DNA from: Microbacterium sp. CGR2
Lineage (GTDB): Bacteria > Actinomycetota > Actinomycetes > Actinomycetales > Microbacteriaceae
Reading direction: 5' to 3'
DNA: 64,000 nt
NCBI RefSeq assembly: GCF_003626735.1
Contig: NZ_RBHX01000001.1
Coordinates: 1,984,001-2,048,000, forward strand
Shown here: positions 54,297-62,869 of the stretch, in pieces
Position numbering within the stretch: the stretch's first letter is position 1
How the letters are laid out: every line of letters starts with the position of its first letter
The notes under the pieces: model-generated
What the model saw: the letters and a program-made list of their open reading frames with translations, nothing else
Told to the model about the DNA's origin: nothing
The model's database searches: none
Translations under genes and position numbers: made by a program

Positions 54297-54317
54297 AGTA
54301 TCGTACTCTCCGATACT
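54297..54317. promoter_or_regulatory. Palindromic operator upstream of the acyl-CoA dehydrogenase gene
   Basis: AGTATCG (54297-54303) and CGATACT (54311-54317) form a 7-bp perfect inverted repeat with a 7-nt centre, 23 bp upstream of the start codon. Size and position suit a TetR-family repressor. The regulator itself is not in the window. Confidence 0.5.
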
Positions 54318-54374
54318 GGGTTTCACCCATCTGACGTCCGTCCTCTCTGCCGTGAGCCGTGACATTCGGTGGAC

Positions 54375-54391
54375 TGTAAAGACTCTTGCAG
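54375..54391. promoter_or_regulatory. Candidate ROK operator, site 1
   Basis: TGTAAAGACTCTTGCAG is a 17-bp imperfect palindrome (6 of 8 half-site pairs), 74 bp upstream of the ROK start. Its left half is identical to the inverse of the right half of site 2 at 55646-55662; both fit the consensus TGTAAAGACTCTTTACA. A TAAATC -10-like box follows directly (54393-54398). Confidence 0.55.
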
Positions 54392-54464
54392 GTAAATCTC
54401 GCTCCGCTCGCGTGTCGACGGAGATCAGCGGCCCGTGACCGCGACCCTCTGTCAGGATGGGGAC

Positions 54465-55673
54465 GTGGAGCACAGTACAGCGAGGCCGACGGGCCTGAAG
54501 GACATGCGGCGGTCGAACGAGCTTCTCGTCCTCGAGGAGCTCTATCGCGAGTCGCCGTCGACACGCACGGCCGTCGCGAAAGCGATCGGCCTGACGAAGC
54601 CCACCGTCTCGGCGGCTCTGACCTCGCTCATCGAGGCCGGGCTGGTGGAGCCGGTGTCGTCCGGAGCTGTGTCGAAGTACGGCGCCGAGCTGTTTCAAGC
54701 CGCGGGGCGCTCGCTGCCGGTGCTGGGGCTCGACGTCGGAACCCGCTTCATCCGCGCGCAACTCGCCGGACTCGATGACCAGCTGCTGGCCGAGGCGCAG
54801 GAACCCGCCGGCGACCTCACCCTCGCCGGCATCATCGTCACGATTCTCCGCCTGCGCACCGAGGTGTGCCGTCAAGCGGGCGTGGAAGTGGGAGATATCC
54901 GAGCCATCGGCATCGGCATCCCCGGTGTGGTGCATCCGGTGACCGGCCGCATCGAATTGGCCGGTGGGTTCGAGGGTCTGAACGGCTCAGCACTGGCCGA
55001 CGACCTCAGCCAGTTGCTGGGAACGCCCGTCTTCGTGGAGAACGACGTCAACGCCGCCGCGCTGGCCGAGCGGCAGTACGGAGCGTGCAGAGACGTCGAC
55101 GACTTCGCCATGATCTCCGTCGGAGCCGGTGTCGGTGCCGCCTTGGTTCTCGGCGGACGCGTCCACCGCGGTGGGCGCGGAAGCGCGGGTGAGCTCGACC
55201 TGCTGTTCCGGCGATCCGCACGAGGTCCGATTCTCGACGATCCGAGCAGCCAGGCCATGGCGGCCTATGCGGCAGACCTGTGGCGTGCCGGTGGCGCCCT
55301 CGTCGAGGCATCGACTCTCACCGCACCCGACGACCTGCCTGGGGTCTTCGAGGCGGCTGCGGCGGGCGATGGCTTCGGCCGGGTCGTGGTGGACGAGACG
55401 GCGGCGCGGGTGGCCGCGCTCTGCGCGAGCCTGGTCGCCGTCGTGGATGTCGAGACGATCGTGCTGGTGGGCGGGGTGGGTGCGGCGATGGATGTCGGCC
55501 GGCCCGCGCTCGAGGAGCGTCTCGCCGATCTGGTGCCCTGGCCGGTCGATGTGATCCCGAGCACTCTCGGCCGCGTCGGAACGGTTCAGGGTGCGCGTTC
55601 CATCGCAGTCCGAGGTGCGCGTCGGAAAATCTTTGACGAGAAACTCGGAAAGACTCTTTACACAAATCCTTGA
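54465..55673 (+). CDS. ROK family transcriptional repressor
   Basis: A 402-residue regulator with an N-terminal MarR-like helix-turn-helix (about 12-75: STRTAVAKAIGLTKPTVSAAL, LIEAGLVEPV) and a ROK sugar-binding/kinase fold (LGLDVGTRFIRAQLAGL, IGIGIPGVV, FVENDVNAAALAERQYG, ISVGAGVGAALVLGG). It resembles XylR/NagC-type repressors that release DNA on binding a sugar. GTG 54465 is chosen because AGGA lies upstream; GTG 54435 lacks a site. It probably represses itself and the downstream glycoside operon through two similar palindromes. The gene's last codons overlap operator site 2. Confidence 0.9.
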   Translation: MEHSTARPTGLKDMRRSNELLVLEELYRESPSTRTAVAKAIGLTKPTVSAALTSLIEAGLVEPVSSGAVSKYGAELFQAAGRSLPVLGLDVGTRFIRAQLAGLDDQLLAEAQEPAGDLTLAGIIVTILRLRTEVCRQAGVEVGDIRAIGIGIPGVVHPVTGRIELAGGFEGLNGSALADDLSQLLGTPVFVENDVNAAALAERQYGACRDVDDFAMISVGAGVGAALVLGGRVHRGGRGSAGELDLLFRRSARGPILDDPSSQAMAAYAADLWRAGGALVEASTLTAPDDLPGVFEAAAAGDGFGRVVVDETAARVAALCASLVAVVDVETIVLVGGVGAAMDVGRPALEERLADLVPWPVDVIPSTLGRVGTVQGARSIAVRGARRKIFDEKLGKTLYTNP

Positions 55674-55685
55674 GTCGCATACTCT
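55646..55685 (+). promoter_or_regulatory. Promoter of the beta-glucoside operon with overlapping ROK operator, site 2
   Basis: TTTACA (55657-55662) and TACTCT (55680-55685) are separated by exactly 17 bp. The -35 box is the end of a 17-bp palindrome (55646-55662) whose right half TCTTTACA is a perfect inverse of TGTAAAGA in site 1. Bound repressor would cover the -35 box. The promoter begins inside the end of the ROK gene and lies about 80 bp before the GH4 start. Confidence 0.65.
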
Positions 55686-55764
55686 CATCAGAAAGCACGG
55701 CAGGACGGCCCCTCGCGGTTGTCGATGCGTGCGCATCTGAGAGCAGCGACCTGGGAGTCAGCAC

Positions 55765-57066
55765 ATGAAAATTGTCGTCGTCGGCGGCGGATCCACGTAC
55801 ACGCCGGAACTCATCGACGGGTTCGCTCGGCTGCGCGAGACGCTGCCCCTCACCGAGATCGTGCTGGTCGACCCGCATCAGGGCCGTCGACAGCTCCTCG
55901 CGGGGGTCGCGCGTCGGATGCTGGCCAAACAGGGCCACCCTGCCGTGGTCACCGAGACCGACGACGTCGCCGCCGCTGCCGAAGGCGCGATCGCGGTGCT
56001 CCTCCAGCTCCGTGTGGGCGGTCAGCAAACCCGCCACCGCGACGAGAGCTGGCCGCTCGAGTGCGGGTGCCTCGGTCAGGAGACCACCGGTGCGGGCGGG
56101 CTCGCCAAGGCGGTCCGCACCGTCCCGGTCGTGCTCGACATCGCCGACAAGGTCCGTGCCGTGAACCCGGACGCCTGGATCATCGACTTCACCAACCCGG
56201 TGGGCATCGTGACCCGCGCCCTGCTCTCGCACGGGCATAAGGCGATCGGTCTCTGCAACGTGGCGATCGGACTGCAGCGGTACTTCTCGGGCCTGCTCGG
56301 TGTGCCGCCCGAGCGTATCGCCCTGGACCATCTGGGCCTCAACCACCTCACGTGGGAGCGCGGTGTGCGACTGCTCGAGGTCGGTGAGTCGGCGACGCCC
56401 ACCATGGCATCGCCCCGCCCGGGCACGGATCTGCTGCCGTCCCTCCTCGTCGACAGCGGAGAGGCGCTGGCCGCTCGCATGCGCCAGCCCGTCGAGCTCC
56501 TCCGGCGTCTGGAAGCGATCCCGTCCTACTACCTGCGCTACTTCTACCAGCACGACGCGGTGGTGGAGGAGCAGCTGGGGAGCCCCACGCGAGCGGAGCA
56601 GGTTGCCGAGATGGAGGCCACGCTGCTCGAGCTGTACGCCGACCCTGCGGTCGACGAGAAGCCGGCGCTGCTGTCCAACCGTGGGGGCGAGTTCTACTCG
56701 GAAGCCGCCGTGCACCTCGTGGCATCCCTGGTCTCCGATCGCGGAGACGTGCAGGTCGTCAACACCCTCAATCGAGGGACGATCCCTTTCCTGCCCGACG
56801 ATTTCGTGATCGAGACTCCGGCCGTCATCACCGCCGGGGGCGCACAGCCCCTGCCTCAGGCGCCCGTCGAGCCGCGGTTCGCCGGGTTGATCGCGCACGT
56901 GGCGGCCTACGAGCAGTTGGCGCTGGATGCCGCCGTGCACGGCGGCCGTGATCGCATCACGGACGCTCTGCTCGCGCACCCGCTCGTCGGGCAATGGGAT
57001 CTCGCCGAGAAGCTGTCGGATCGATTGATCGCCGAGAACGCAGCGTTCCTCCCGTGGGCACGATGA
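55765..57066 (+). CDS. Family 4 glycoside hydrolase (6-phospho-beta-glucosidase type)
   Basis: A 433-residue NAD- and Mn-dependent GH4 enzyme that splits 6-phosphorylated glycosides by an oxidation-elimination route. The NAD site is KIVVVGGGSTYTPELIDG; RHRDESWPLECGCLGQETTG is the conserved GH4 substrate and phosphate region; IDFTNPVGIV and LCNVAIG (metal cysteine) and LGLNHLTW (metal histidine) complete the active site. SYYLRYFY fits the 6-phospho-beta-glucosidase branch. It needs a phosphorylated substrate, yet no PTS is present; the adjacent kinase may provide it. GGGAG precedes the ATG. Confidence 0.9.
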   Translation: MKIVVVGGGSTYTPELIDGFARLRETLPLTEIVLVDPHQGRRQLLAGVARRMLAKQGHPAVVTETDDVAAAAEGAIAVLLQLRVGGQQTRHRDESWPLECGCLGQETTGAGGLAKAVRTVPVVLDIADKVRAVNPDAWIIDFTNPVGIVTRALLSHGHKAIGLCNVAIGLQRYFSGLLGVPPERIALDHLGLNHLTWERGVRLLEVGESATPTMASPRPGTDLLPSLLVDSGEALAARMRQPVELLRRLEAIPSYYLRYFYQHDAVVEEQLGSPTRAEQVAEMEATLLELYADPAVDEKPALLSNRGGEFYSEAAVHLVASLVSDRGDVQVVNTLNRGTIPFLPDDFVIETPAVITAGGAQPLPQAPVEPRFAGLIAHVAAYEQLALDAAVHGGRDRITDALLAHPLVGQWDLAEKLSDRLIAENAAFLPWAR

Positions 57067-58106
57067 CTCCGCACCCGGACGCAGCGGTGATCGCCGTGGA
57101 CGGCGGGAACTCGAAGACGGATGTCGCCGTCGTCCGGATCGACGGCGAAGTCCTCAGCGTTGCGCGATCGGGCGGACACCGACCGCACGCTATCGGAATC
57201 GACGCGGCGGAGAGAGAACTGCACGGCGCCGTCATCGAGGCCCTCGCGACCGCGGGAGAGCCGGACGTCGTCGCCATCGGTGCGTACGTGGCGAACGCGG
57301 ATTTCGCGATCGAGGAGCAGGTCCTGCGTGACCGCATCCTCTCCTGGGGCATCACCGAGGGCGTGGAGGTCGGGAACGACACGCTCGCGCTGCTGCGCTC
57401 CGGGGTCGACGATCGCGTGGGCGTCGCGGTGGTCTGCGGGGCCGGGATCAATTGCGTCGGGCTCGGCCGGAACGGCGAGGTCGCCCGGTTCCCCGCGATC
57501 GGCACCATCACCGGCGACTGGGGTGGGGGCTTCGACCTCTCCCTCGCAGCCATGTTCCATGCCGCTCGCTCGGAAGACGGGCGCGGGCCGGCGACGATGC
57601 TCAGCCCGATGATCGCTCGGCACTTCGCGCGAGCGACGACTCTCGATGTCTCCGAAGGGATGCACCTCGGAGACATCGACCAGAAACGACTGCACGAGAT
57701 CGTGCCGGTGCTGTTCGACGCCGCCCAGCGGGGCGACGAGATCGCCGGTGACGTCGTCGCCCGTCAGGCGCACGAGGTCGTCTCCATGGCGACCATCGCC
57801 CTGGACCGGGTGGGGCTTGCAGACGTCGAGGCGGATGTCGTTCTCGGCGGCGGCGTGCTGGCGGCGGACTATCCGCTGCTCAGCCAGGCGGTCCGACGCG
57901 GCATCGCGGCCACTCATCCGCTCGCGCACGTCACGATTCCTGAGCTCTCTCCGCTGATGGGATCCATACTGCTCGCTCTGGACGAGCTTCCTCTCGACCC
58001 CGCCGCCCGCTCCGCTGCCGAGGAGCGCGCACGTGCCTCCCTGGTCCGCGTGAAGAGCGGCGTACCCCGGTCGGAGCGACACGTCGCTGCGACCGTTCAG
58101 CACTGA
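57063..58106 (+). CDS. BadF/BadG/BcrA/BcrD-type sugar kinase (N-acetylglucosamine kinase-like)
   Basis: A 347-residue member of the ASKHA kinase superfamily. It has the phosphate-1 loop IAVDGGNSKTDVAVV, VGNDTLALL, the phosphate-2 segment VCGAGINCVGL, and GGGVLAADYPLL near the adenosine site. Known relatives phosphorylate N-acetylglucosamine, glucosamine or other sugars with ATP. The ATG overlaps the GH4 stop by 4 bp, and the pair suggests phosphorylation of an imported disaccharide or of the released sugar. N-acetylglucosamine cannot be excluded as substrate; the GH4 partner points to a beta-linked glucoside or chitobiose-like compound. Confidence 0.85.
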   Translation: MTPHPDAAVIAVDGGNSKTDVAVVRIDGEVLSVARSGGHRPHAIGIDAAERELHGAVIEALATAGEPDVVAIGAYVANADFAIEEQVLRDRILSWGITEGVEVGNDTLALLRSGVDDRVGVAVVCGAGINCVGLGRNGEVARFPAIGTITGDWGGGFDLSLAAMFHAARSEDGRGPATMLSPMIARHFARATTLDVSEGMHLGDIDQKRLHEIVPVLFDAAQRGDEIAGDVVARQAHEVVSMATIALDRVGLADVEADVVLGGGVLAADYPLLSQAVRRGIAATHPLAHVTIPELSPLMGSILLALDELPLDPAARSAAEERARASLVRVKSGVPRSERHVAATVQH

Positions 58107-58133
58107 TCGAACGACAACAACGAAAGGACGAAG

Positions 58134-59798
58134 ATGCTCCGCTATACACGTCGACACCGCATCCTGGCCGCAGTCGGATTCGCTTCCGGGCTCGCGATCA
58201 TCGCCACCGGTTGCTCGTCCCCGTCCGGCGATGAAGCCGGCACGGAGAAGACCCTGACCGTCTTCGCCGGCGCGCAGACGCCGGTCGTGGCGAACTTCAA
58301 CCCCTTCTCACCCAGCCCGCTCGCGGGCACGACGGGCCTCGTCTACCAGCCGCTCTTCCACTTCAACCGGATGAGCTCCGAAGACGCGAAGCCACTCCTG
58401 GGCACCGCGTACGAGTTCAGCGAGGACGGTCGCGAACTCACGATCGACATCCGCGACGACGCGAAGTGGAACGACGGCGAGCCGGTGACGGTGGACGACG
58501 TCGTCTTCACGTTCACGTACGAGGTCGCCCGACCCGAAACCCTCACGGATGCCGTCGCCGTCGATGAGGACACCGTGAAGCTGACCTTCAGCGACCCGCA
58601 GTTCGTCAACGTCGTCGGGCTTCTCGGCACCGCCCTCGTCCTCCCGAAGCACATCTGGGAGGGGAACGAGGACCCCACGGCCGGAGTCAACGAGGATCCG
58701 GTGGGCACCGGGCCATACGTCGTCGACGAGATCTCCGGTGGTGCGTACACCTTCACCGCGAACGAAGAGTACTGGGCCCCGCCCGCGCTCGAGACCGTCC
58801 GCTACCTCGCCATCGACGGGAACCAGGCCGCGGAGGATCTCATCGCCGCCGGCGAGATCGACTACACCTCGATCTTCAGCGCCAACTACCAGTCCCTCGT
58901 CGACGGCGGAATGGGCTACATGGTCCTGCCTTCCGACCCGACCGTCCTCTACACCTGCGCTAACGCCGATCTGGGCTGCACCGGTCCGCAGACCGATCCT
59001 GCCGTGCGCGAAGCGATCTATCTGGCGATCGATCGGGAGACCATCACCGAGAAGGCATTCGTCGGTCTGACCACCCCGATGTCCCCCACGCTCGCGCTCC
59101 TCGGGCGCGACGACGAGTGGATCGGCGAGGGGCAGCCGCATGAGGACCCGCAGACCGCGGACCCCGAAGCGGCAGGGGAAGTGCTCGAGGCCGCGGGCTA
59201 CTCCAAGAACGGCGACGGCATCTATGAGAAGGACGGCGTGCCGGTCGAGTTGACCATGAACTCGGTCGACGGGTGGACCGACTACAACAACGCCGGGAAG
59301 CTGATCGAGGAGCAGGCGGCCGCAGCCGGGATCAAGATCACCGCCGGGACCTTCTCCTGGCAGGAGTTCTCCGACGGCCGGCAGACCGGACAGTTCGAGC
59401 TGATGCTGGGCTTCATGAAGACCACGTCGCTCGCAGACCCGTGGCAGATCTACAACGACTTCCTCACCACGGAGTTCACCGCACCGGTCGGCGAGCAACT
59501 CGACCCCAGCCACTTCAACTTCACCCGCTACTCCAATCCGGTCGTGGACGAGGCCGTGGCTCGGGCATCCGCCACGGATGATGAAGCGGTGAAGGCCGAG
59601 GCCTACGACGCGATCCAGACGGAGATCGTCCGCGACCTGCCCTACATCCCGGTCAACATGAACGCCGCGCAGACGTTCTTCAACGACACCGACTTCGAGG
59701 GCTGGCCGACAGAGGACAACCTCTACGCCTACCAGCAGACCGGATCCGCGCTGGACATGGCCTACATCCTGCAGAACCTGAAGCCGGCCGGGAAGTAG
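58134..59798 (+). CDS. ABC transporter substrate-binding lipoprotein (family 5, oligopeptide/oligosaccharide type)
   Basis: A 554-residue extracellular protein. The signal peptide ends in a lipobox (IATGC), then TVFAGAQTPVVANFNPFS, the family-5 hallmarks VYQPLFHFN, FSEDGRELTIDIRDDAKWNDGEPVTVDDVVFTF, and DPVGTGPYVVDE, and a C-terminal YIPVNMNAAQTF. Family 5 proteins usually bind peptides, but some, such as cellobiose and xylo-oligosaccharide binders of this group, bind sugars, which fits the GH4 and kinase neighbours. AAAGGA lies just before the ATG. Confidence 0.9.
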   Translation: MLRYTRRHRILAAVGFASGLAIIATGCSSPSGDEAGTEKTLTVFAGAQTPVVANFNPFSPSPLAGTTGLVYQPLFHFNRMSSEDAKPLLGTAYEFSEDGRELTIDIRDDAKWNDGEPVTVDDVVFTFTYEVARPETLTDAVAVDEDTVKLTFSDPQFVNVVGLLGTALVLPKHIWEGNEDPTAGVNEDPVGTGPYVVDEISGGAYTFTANEEYWAPPALETVRYLAIDGNQAAEDLIAAGEIDYTSIFSANYQSLVDGGMGYMVLPSDPTVLYTCANADLGCTGPQTDPAVREAIYLAIDRETITEKAFVGLTTPMSPTLALLGRDDEWIGEGQPHEDPQTADPEAAGEVLEAAGYSKNGDGIYEKDGVPVELTMNSVDGWTDYNNAGKLIEEQAAAAGIKITAGTFSWQEFSDGRQTGQFELMLGFMKTTSLADPWQIYNDFLTTEFTAPVGEQLDPSHFNFTRYSNPVVDEAVARASATDDEAVKAEAYDAIQTEIVRDLPYIPVNMNAAQTFFNDTDFEGWPTEDNLYAYQQTGSALDMAYILQNLKPAGK

Positions 59799-59848
59799 TC
59801 GACGGTGCCGTTCCGAGGAGGAGTTCCGATGTATGAGAGGGGCAGTCG

Positions 59849-60844
59849 ATGAAGTACTACGCACGGCGCATCGCGTTCTACGCGGTGACTCTGTGGGCTG
59901 CGCTGACCCTCAACTTCTTCATTCCCCGGCTGATGCCGGGCGACCCTGCCGACATCATGCTCGCGAAGCTGGCTCGGGTCGGGCGGGACATCCCGCCGGC
60001 GGTGGAGCAGTCCATCAGGCTCCTCCTCGGATCGGACACCGGCGAACCGCTGGGAACCCAGTACGTCACGTATCTCGGGCGCATCTTCAGTGGCGATCTG
60101 GGAGTGTCGGTCACCCAGTACCCGGTGTCGGTCGCGACCCTCATCAGCGAGTCGCTGCCCTGGACCATCGGACTGGTCGGGATCTCCACCCTGCTCGCGT
60201 TCCTCGTCGGGATCGCGGGTGGCATCTGGATCGGAGCGAAGCGCGGCACCTGGGTCGACGGGTTGATCCCCGCTTCCACGCTGCTGCAGTCCGTGCCCTA
60301 CTTCTGGCTCGCCTTGCTGCTGGTGTACTTCTTCTCGGTGCAGAACAGCTGGTTCCCGCGGATCCACGCCTACGGGTTGGAGTTCACCAGCGGCCCGGAA
60401 TGGTCCTGGGCGTTCGTCGGCTCGGTGCTCTACTACGGCACGTTGCCGGCGCTCACGATCGTGCTCTCCTCGTTCGGCGGGTGGCTGCTCGGAATGCGGA
60501 ACATGATGGTGTCAACCCTGTCGGACGACTATGTCACCACAGCCGAGGCCAAAGGGCTGCGCAATTCGCGCGTGCTGCTCACGTACGCCGCGCGCAACGC
60601 GATCCTGCCGTCCATCGCCGGTTTCGGCATCTCGCTCGGGTTCGTGGTCGCCGGCTCGATCGTGATGGAGCAGGTCTTCTCGTACCCCGGCATCGGCAAG
60701 CTCCTGATCCAGGCGGTGCAGAACAACGACTACGCGCTGATGCAGGGGATCTTCCTCATCATCACCGTCACCGTGCTGGCAGCCAACTTCATCATGGATC
60801 TGGTCTACGGCTTCATCGACCCGAGGACGCGTCACAATGGATGA
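59849..60844 (+). CDS. ABC transporter permease (DppB/OppB-like)
   Basis: A 331-residue permease. A first helix in the opening 25 residues is followed by an extracytoplasmic loop and five more helices, as in DppB. LMPGDPADIM follows the first helix, and the EAA loop around DDYVTTAEAKGLRNSRVL marks the ATPase contact. The 50-bp gap after the binding-protein gene holds no hairpin. GAGGGG precedes the ATG at 59849. The stop overlaps the next gene by 8 bp. Confidence 0.92.
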   Translation: MKYYARRIAFYAVTLWAALTLNFFIPRLMPGDPADIMLAKLARVGRDIPPAVEQSIRLLLGSDTGEPLGTQYVTYLGRIFSGDLGVSVTQYPVSVATLISESLPWTIGLVGISTLLAFLVGIAGGIWIGAKRGTWVDGLIPASTLLQSVPYFWLALLLVYFFSVQNSWFPRIHAYGLEFTSGPEWSWAFVGSVLYYGTLPALTIVLSSFGGWLLGMRNMMVSTLSDDYVTTAEAKGLRNSRVLLTYAARNAILPSIAGFGISLGFVVAGSIVMEQVFSYPGIGKLLIQAVQNNDYALMQGIFLIITVTVLAANFIMDLVYGFIDPRTRHNG

Positions 60845-61949
60845 GAGCATCCGCGAGCGCGAGCTCGCCGAATCGATTCAGGCCGCGGCTCCCCGCGGTG
60901 ACACCGGTGCAGACGGCCTCGCCGTCGAGGAGGCTCCGGCCACGGTCGCCTTCGCGGACACGGCAGCGATGGCGACACGGGAAGGGACGCGGCGGAAGAC
61001 GATCGCCGCCGTCCTTCCGCCCGCGTCACCGAAACTCATCGTGGGACTCGTCCTGACCTTCGGCATCGTCCTGTTCGGGCTCATCGGACCGTTCTTCGTC
61101 CAGGACCCGAAGTTCTCCGGCAACCCGGCGATGATGCCGCCCGGCCCCGACCATCTGCTGGGCACCACTCAGCTGGGGTACGACGTGCTCGCTCAGCTCG
61201 CCTACGGCGCACGCGGATCGCTCATGGTCGGCATCATCGCGGGTGTCATCGCCGTGGTGCTGTCGCTCGCCTTCGGCATCATCGCCGGATATGTGGGCGG
61301 ATGGACCGACGAGGTGCTCTCCCTGGTCACCAACATCATGCTCGTCATCCCCGGGCTGCCCCTCATCATCGTCATCGCCAGCTACGTGCCGTCGCGCACG
61401 CTCCTGCTCGTCGCTCTGGTCCTCGGACTGACGGGGTGGGCAGGGTCGGCGGTGGTGCTCAGATCGCAGGCCAAATCCTTGCGGAGCCGCGACTACGTGG
61501 CAGCGGCGCGTGTCGCCGGCGAGAAGACCTGGCGGATCATCCTGGTGGAGATCCTCCCCAACCTGCTGCCGCTGCTGTCGGCGCAGTTCCTCTTCGCGGT
61601 GATCCTCGGGATCCTCGGCGAGGCGGGGCTCTCCTATCTGGGCCTCGGACCGGTGGGATCGATCACCTGGGGCACGATGCTGAACGAGGCCCAACTGGGC
61701 ACCGCACTGTCCAGCGGCGCCTGGTGGTGGTTCGTGCCTCCCGGTGCTCTGATCGCCCTCCTCGGATGCGGGCTGTCTCTGATCAACTTCAGCATCGATG
61801 AATACATCAATCCGCGACTGCGCCTGGCACCGGCCGCGCAGCGCAGCATGCGCAAGGCCCGGAAGGCGGGCCGCCAGGTCACGTCCAAGCACACGGTGGA
61901 CGCCGACGGGGTCATCCTCGACGACGAGAAGAAGAAGGTAGTCGTATGA
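60837..61949 (+). CDS. ABC transporter permease (DppC/OppC-like)
   Basis: A 370-residue permease. A charged N-terminal tail of about 60 residues precedes the first helix; PGPDHLLGTTQLGYDVLAQL is the family signature, and the EAA loop is RDYVAAARVAGEKTWRIIL. About six helices in all. A basic tail (KARKAGRQ and DEKKK) closes it. The start overlaps the DppB-like gene by 8 bp and the end overlaps the first ATPase gene by 4 bp. Confidence 0.92.
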   Translation: MDESIRERELAESIQAAAPRGDTGADGLAVEEAPATVAFADTAAMATREGTRRKTIAAVLPPASPKLIVGLVLTFGIVLFGLIGPFFVQDPKFSGNPAMMPPGPDHLLGTTQLGYDVLAQLAYGARGSLMVGIIAGVIAVVLSLAFGIIAGYVGGWTDEVLSLVTNIMLVIPGLPLIIVIASYVPSRTLLLVALVLGLTGWAGSAVVLRSQAKSLRSRDYVAAARVAGEKTWRIILVEILPNLLPLLSAQFLFAVILGILGEAGLSYLGLGPVGSITWGTMLNEAQLGTALSSGAWWWFVPPGALIALLGCGLSLINFSIDEYINPRLRLAPAAQRSMRKARKAGRQVTSKHTVDADGVILDDEKKKVVV

Positions 61950-62869
61950 CCGTCTCGGCACACACTGTCGCCCTCCCGCTGAGCAGCCCGGAGCACGCGC
62001 ACTACGTCTCCGGACTCACCCCGGTGCTGACCGCTCGGAACGTGTCGATCGAGTACGAGGTCGACCCGCCCGTCGAGGCCGTGAAGAACGTGTCCCTCAC
62101 GCTGCACCGCGGGGAGATCCTGGGCCTTGCCGGTGAATCGGGCTGTGGGAAGACCACCTTTGCGTACGGCCTGAACAAGCTGCTGAAGCCACCGGCCCTG
62201 ATGCGCGAGGGCGAGGTCGTCTTCCACGACGAGTCCGGCAAGGACATCGACGTCGTCGCGCTGAGCGGTGACGGGCTGCGGCGCTTCCACTGGGACAAGA
62301 TCTCGATGGTGTTCCAGGGGGCGATGAACTCGCTGAACCCGGTCATCAGCATTCGTGCGCAGCTGTTCGACGTCCTCACCACGCACCGTCCGGGGATGAC
62401 GAAGACCGAGAAGCGCGAGCGCAGCCGCGAGCTGTTGAGCCTCGTCGGGGTCGACCCGGACAGGCTGGACAGCTTCGCGCACGAACTCTCCGGCGGGATG
62501 CGGCAGCGGGTGATGATCGCCATGGCCCTCGCGCTGCAGCCGCAGGTGATGATCATGGACGAACCGACGACGGCCCTGGACGTCGTGGTGCAGCGCGGCA
62601 TCCTGCGCGAGGTGATGCGGCTGCGGGAGCAGTTCGACTTCGCCGTGATCTTCATCACCCACGACCTTCCGCTCCTTCTGGAGATCAGCGACCGGATCGC
62701 TGTCATGCTCCGTGGCGAGATCATCGAATTGGACACCGCCGAAGCGTTGTACGAGTCGCCTCGGCATCCGTACACGCGACGCCTGCTCGCCTCGTTCCCC
62801 AGCCTCACCGGGGAGCGCGGCGACTTCGTCCGAACCGGAAGCCCGGCAGGGGAGAGGGAAGACGCATGA
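61946..62869 (+). CDS. ABC transporter ATP-binding protein (DppD/OppD-like)
   Basis: A 307-residue ATPase with Walker A GESGCGKTTF, the signature LSGGMRQRVMIAMAL, Walker B MIMDEPTTALDVV and a switch histidine in ITHDLPLLL. The HPYTRRLLASFP region at the C-terminus is typical of the oligopeptide class; the cysteine-rich [4Fe-4S]-type insert of some OppD/F members is not evident. ATGA overlaps connect it to the genes on both sides. Confidence 0.92.
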   Translation: MTVSAHTVALPLSSPEHAHYVSGLTPVLTARNVSIEYEVDPPVEAVKNVSLTLHRGEILGLAGESGCGKTTFAYGLNKLLKPPALMREGEVVFHDESGKDIDVVALSGDGLRRFHWDKISMVFQGAMNSLNPVISIRAQLFDVLTTHRPGMTKTEKRERSRELLSLVGVDPDRLDSFAHELSGGMRQRVMIAMALALQPQVMIMDEPTTALDVVVQRGILREVMRLREQFDFAVIFITHDLPLLLEISDRIAVMLRGEIIELDTAEALYESPRHPYTRRLLASFPSLTGERGDFVRTGSPAGEREDA

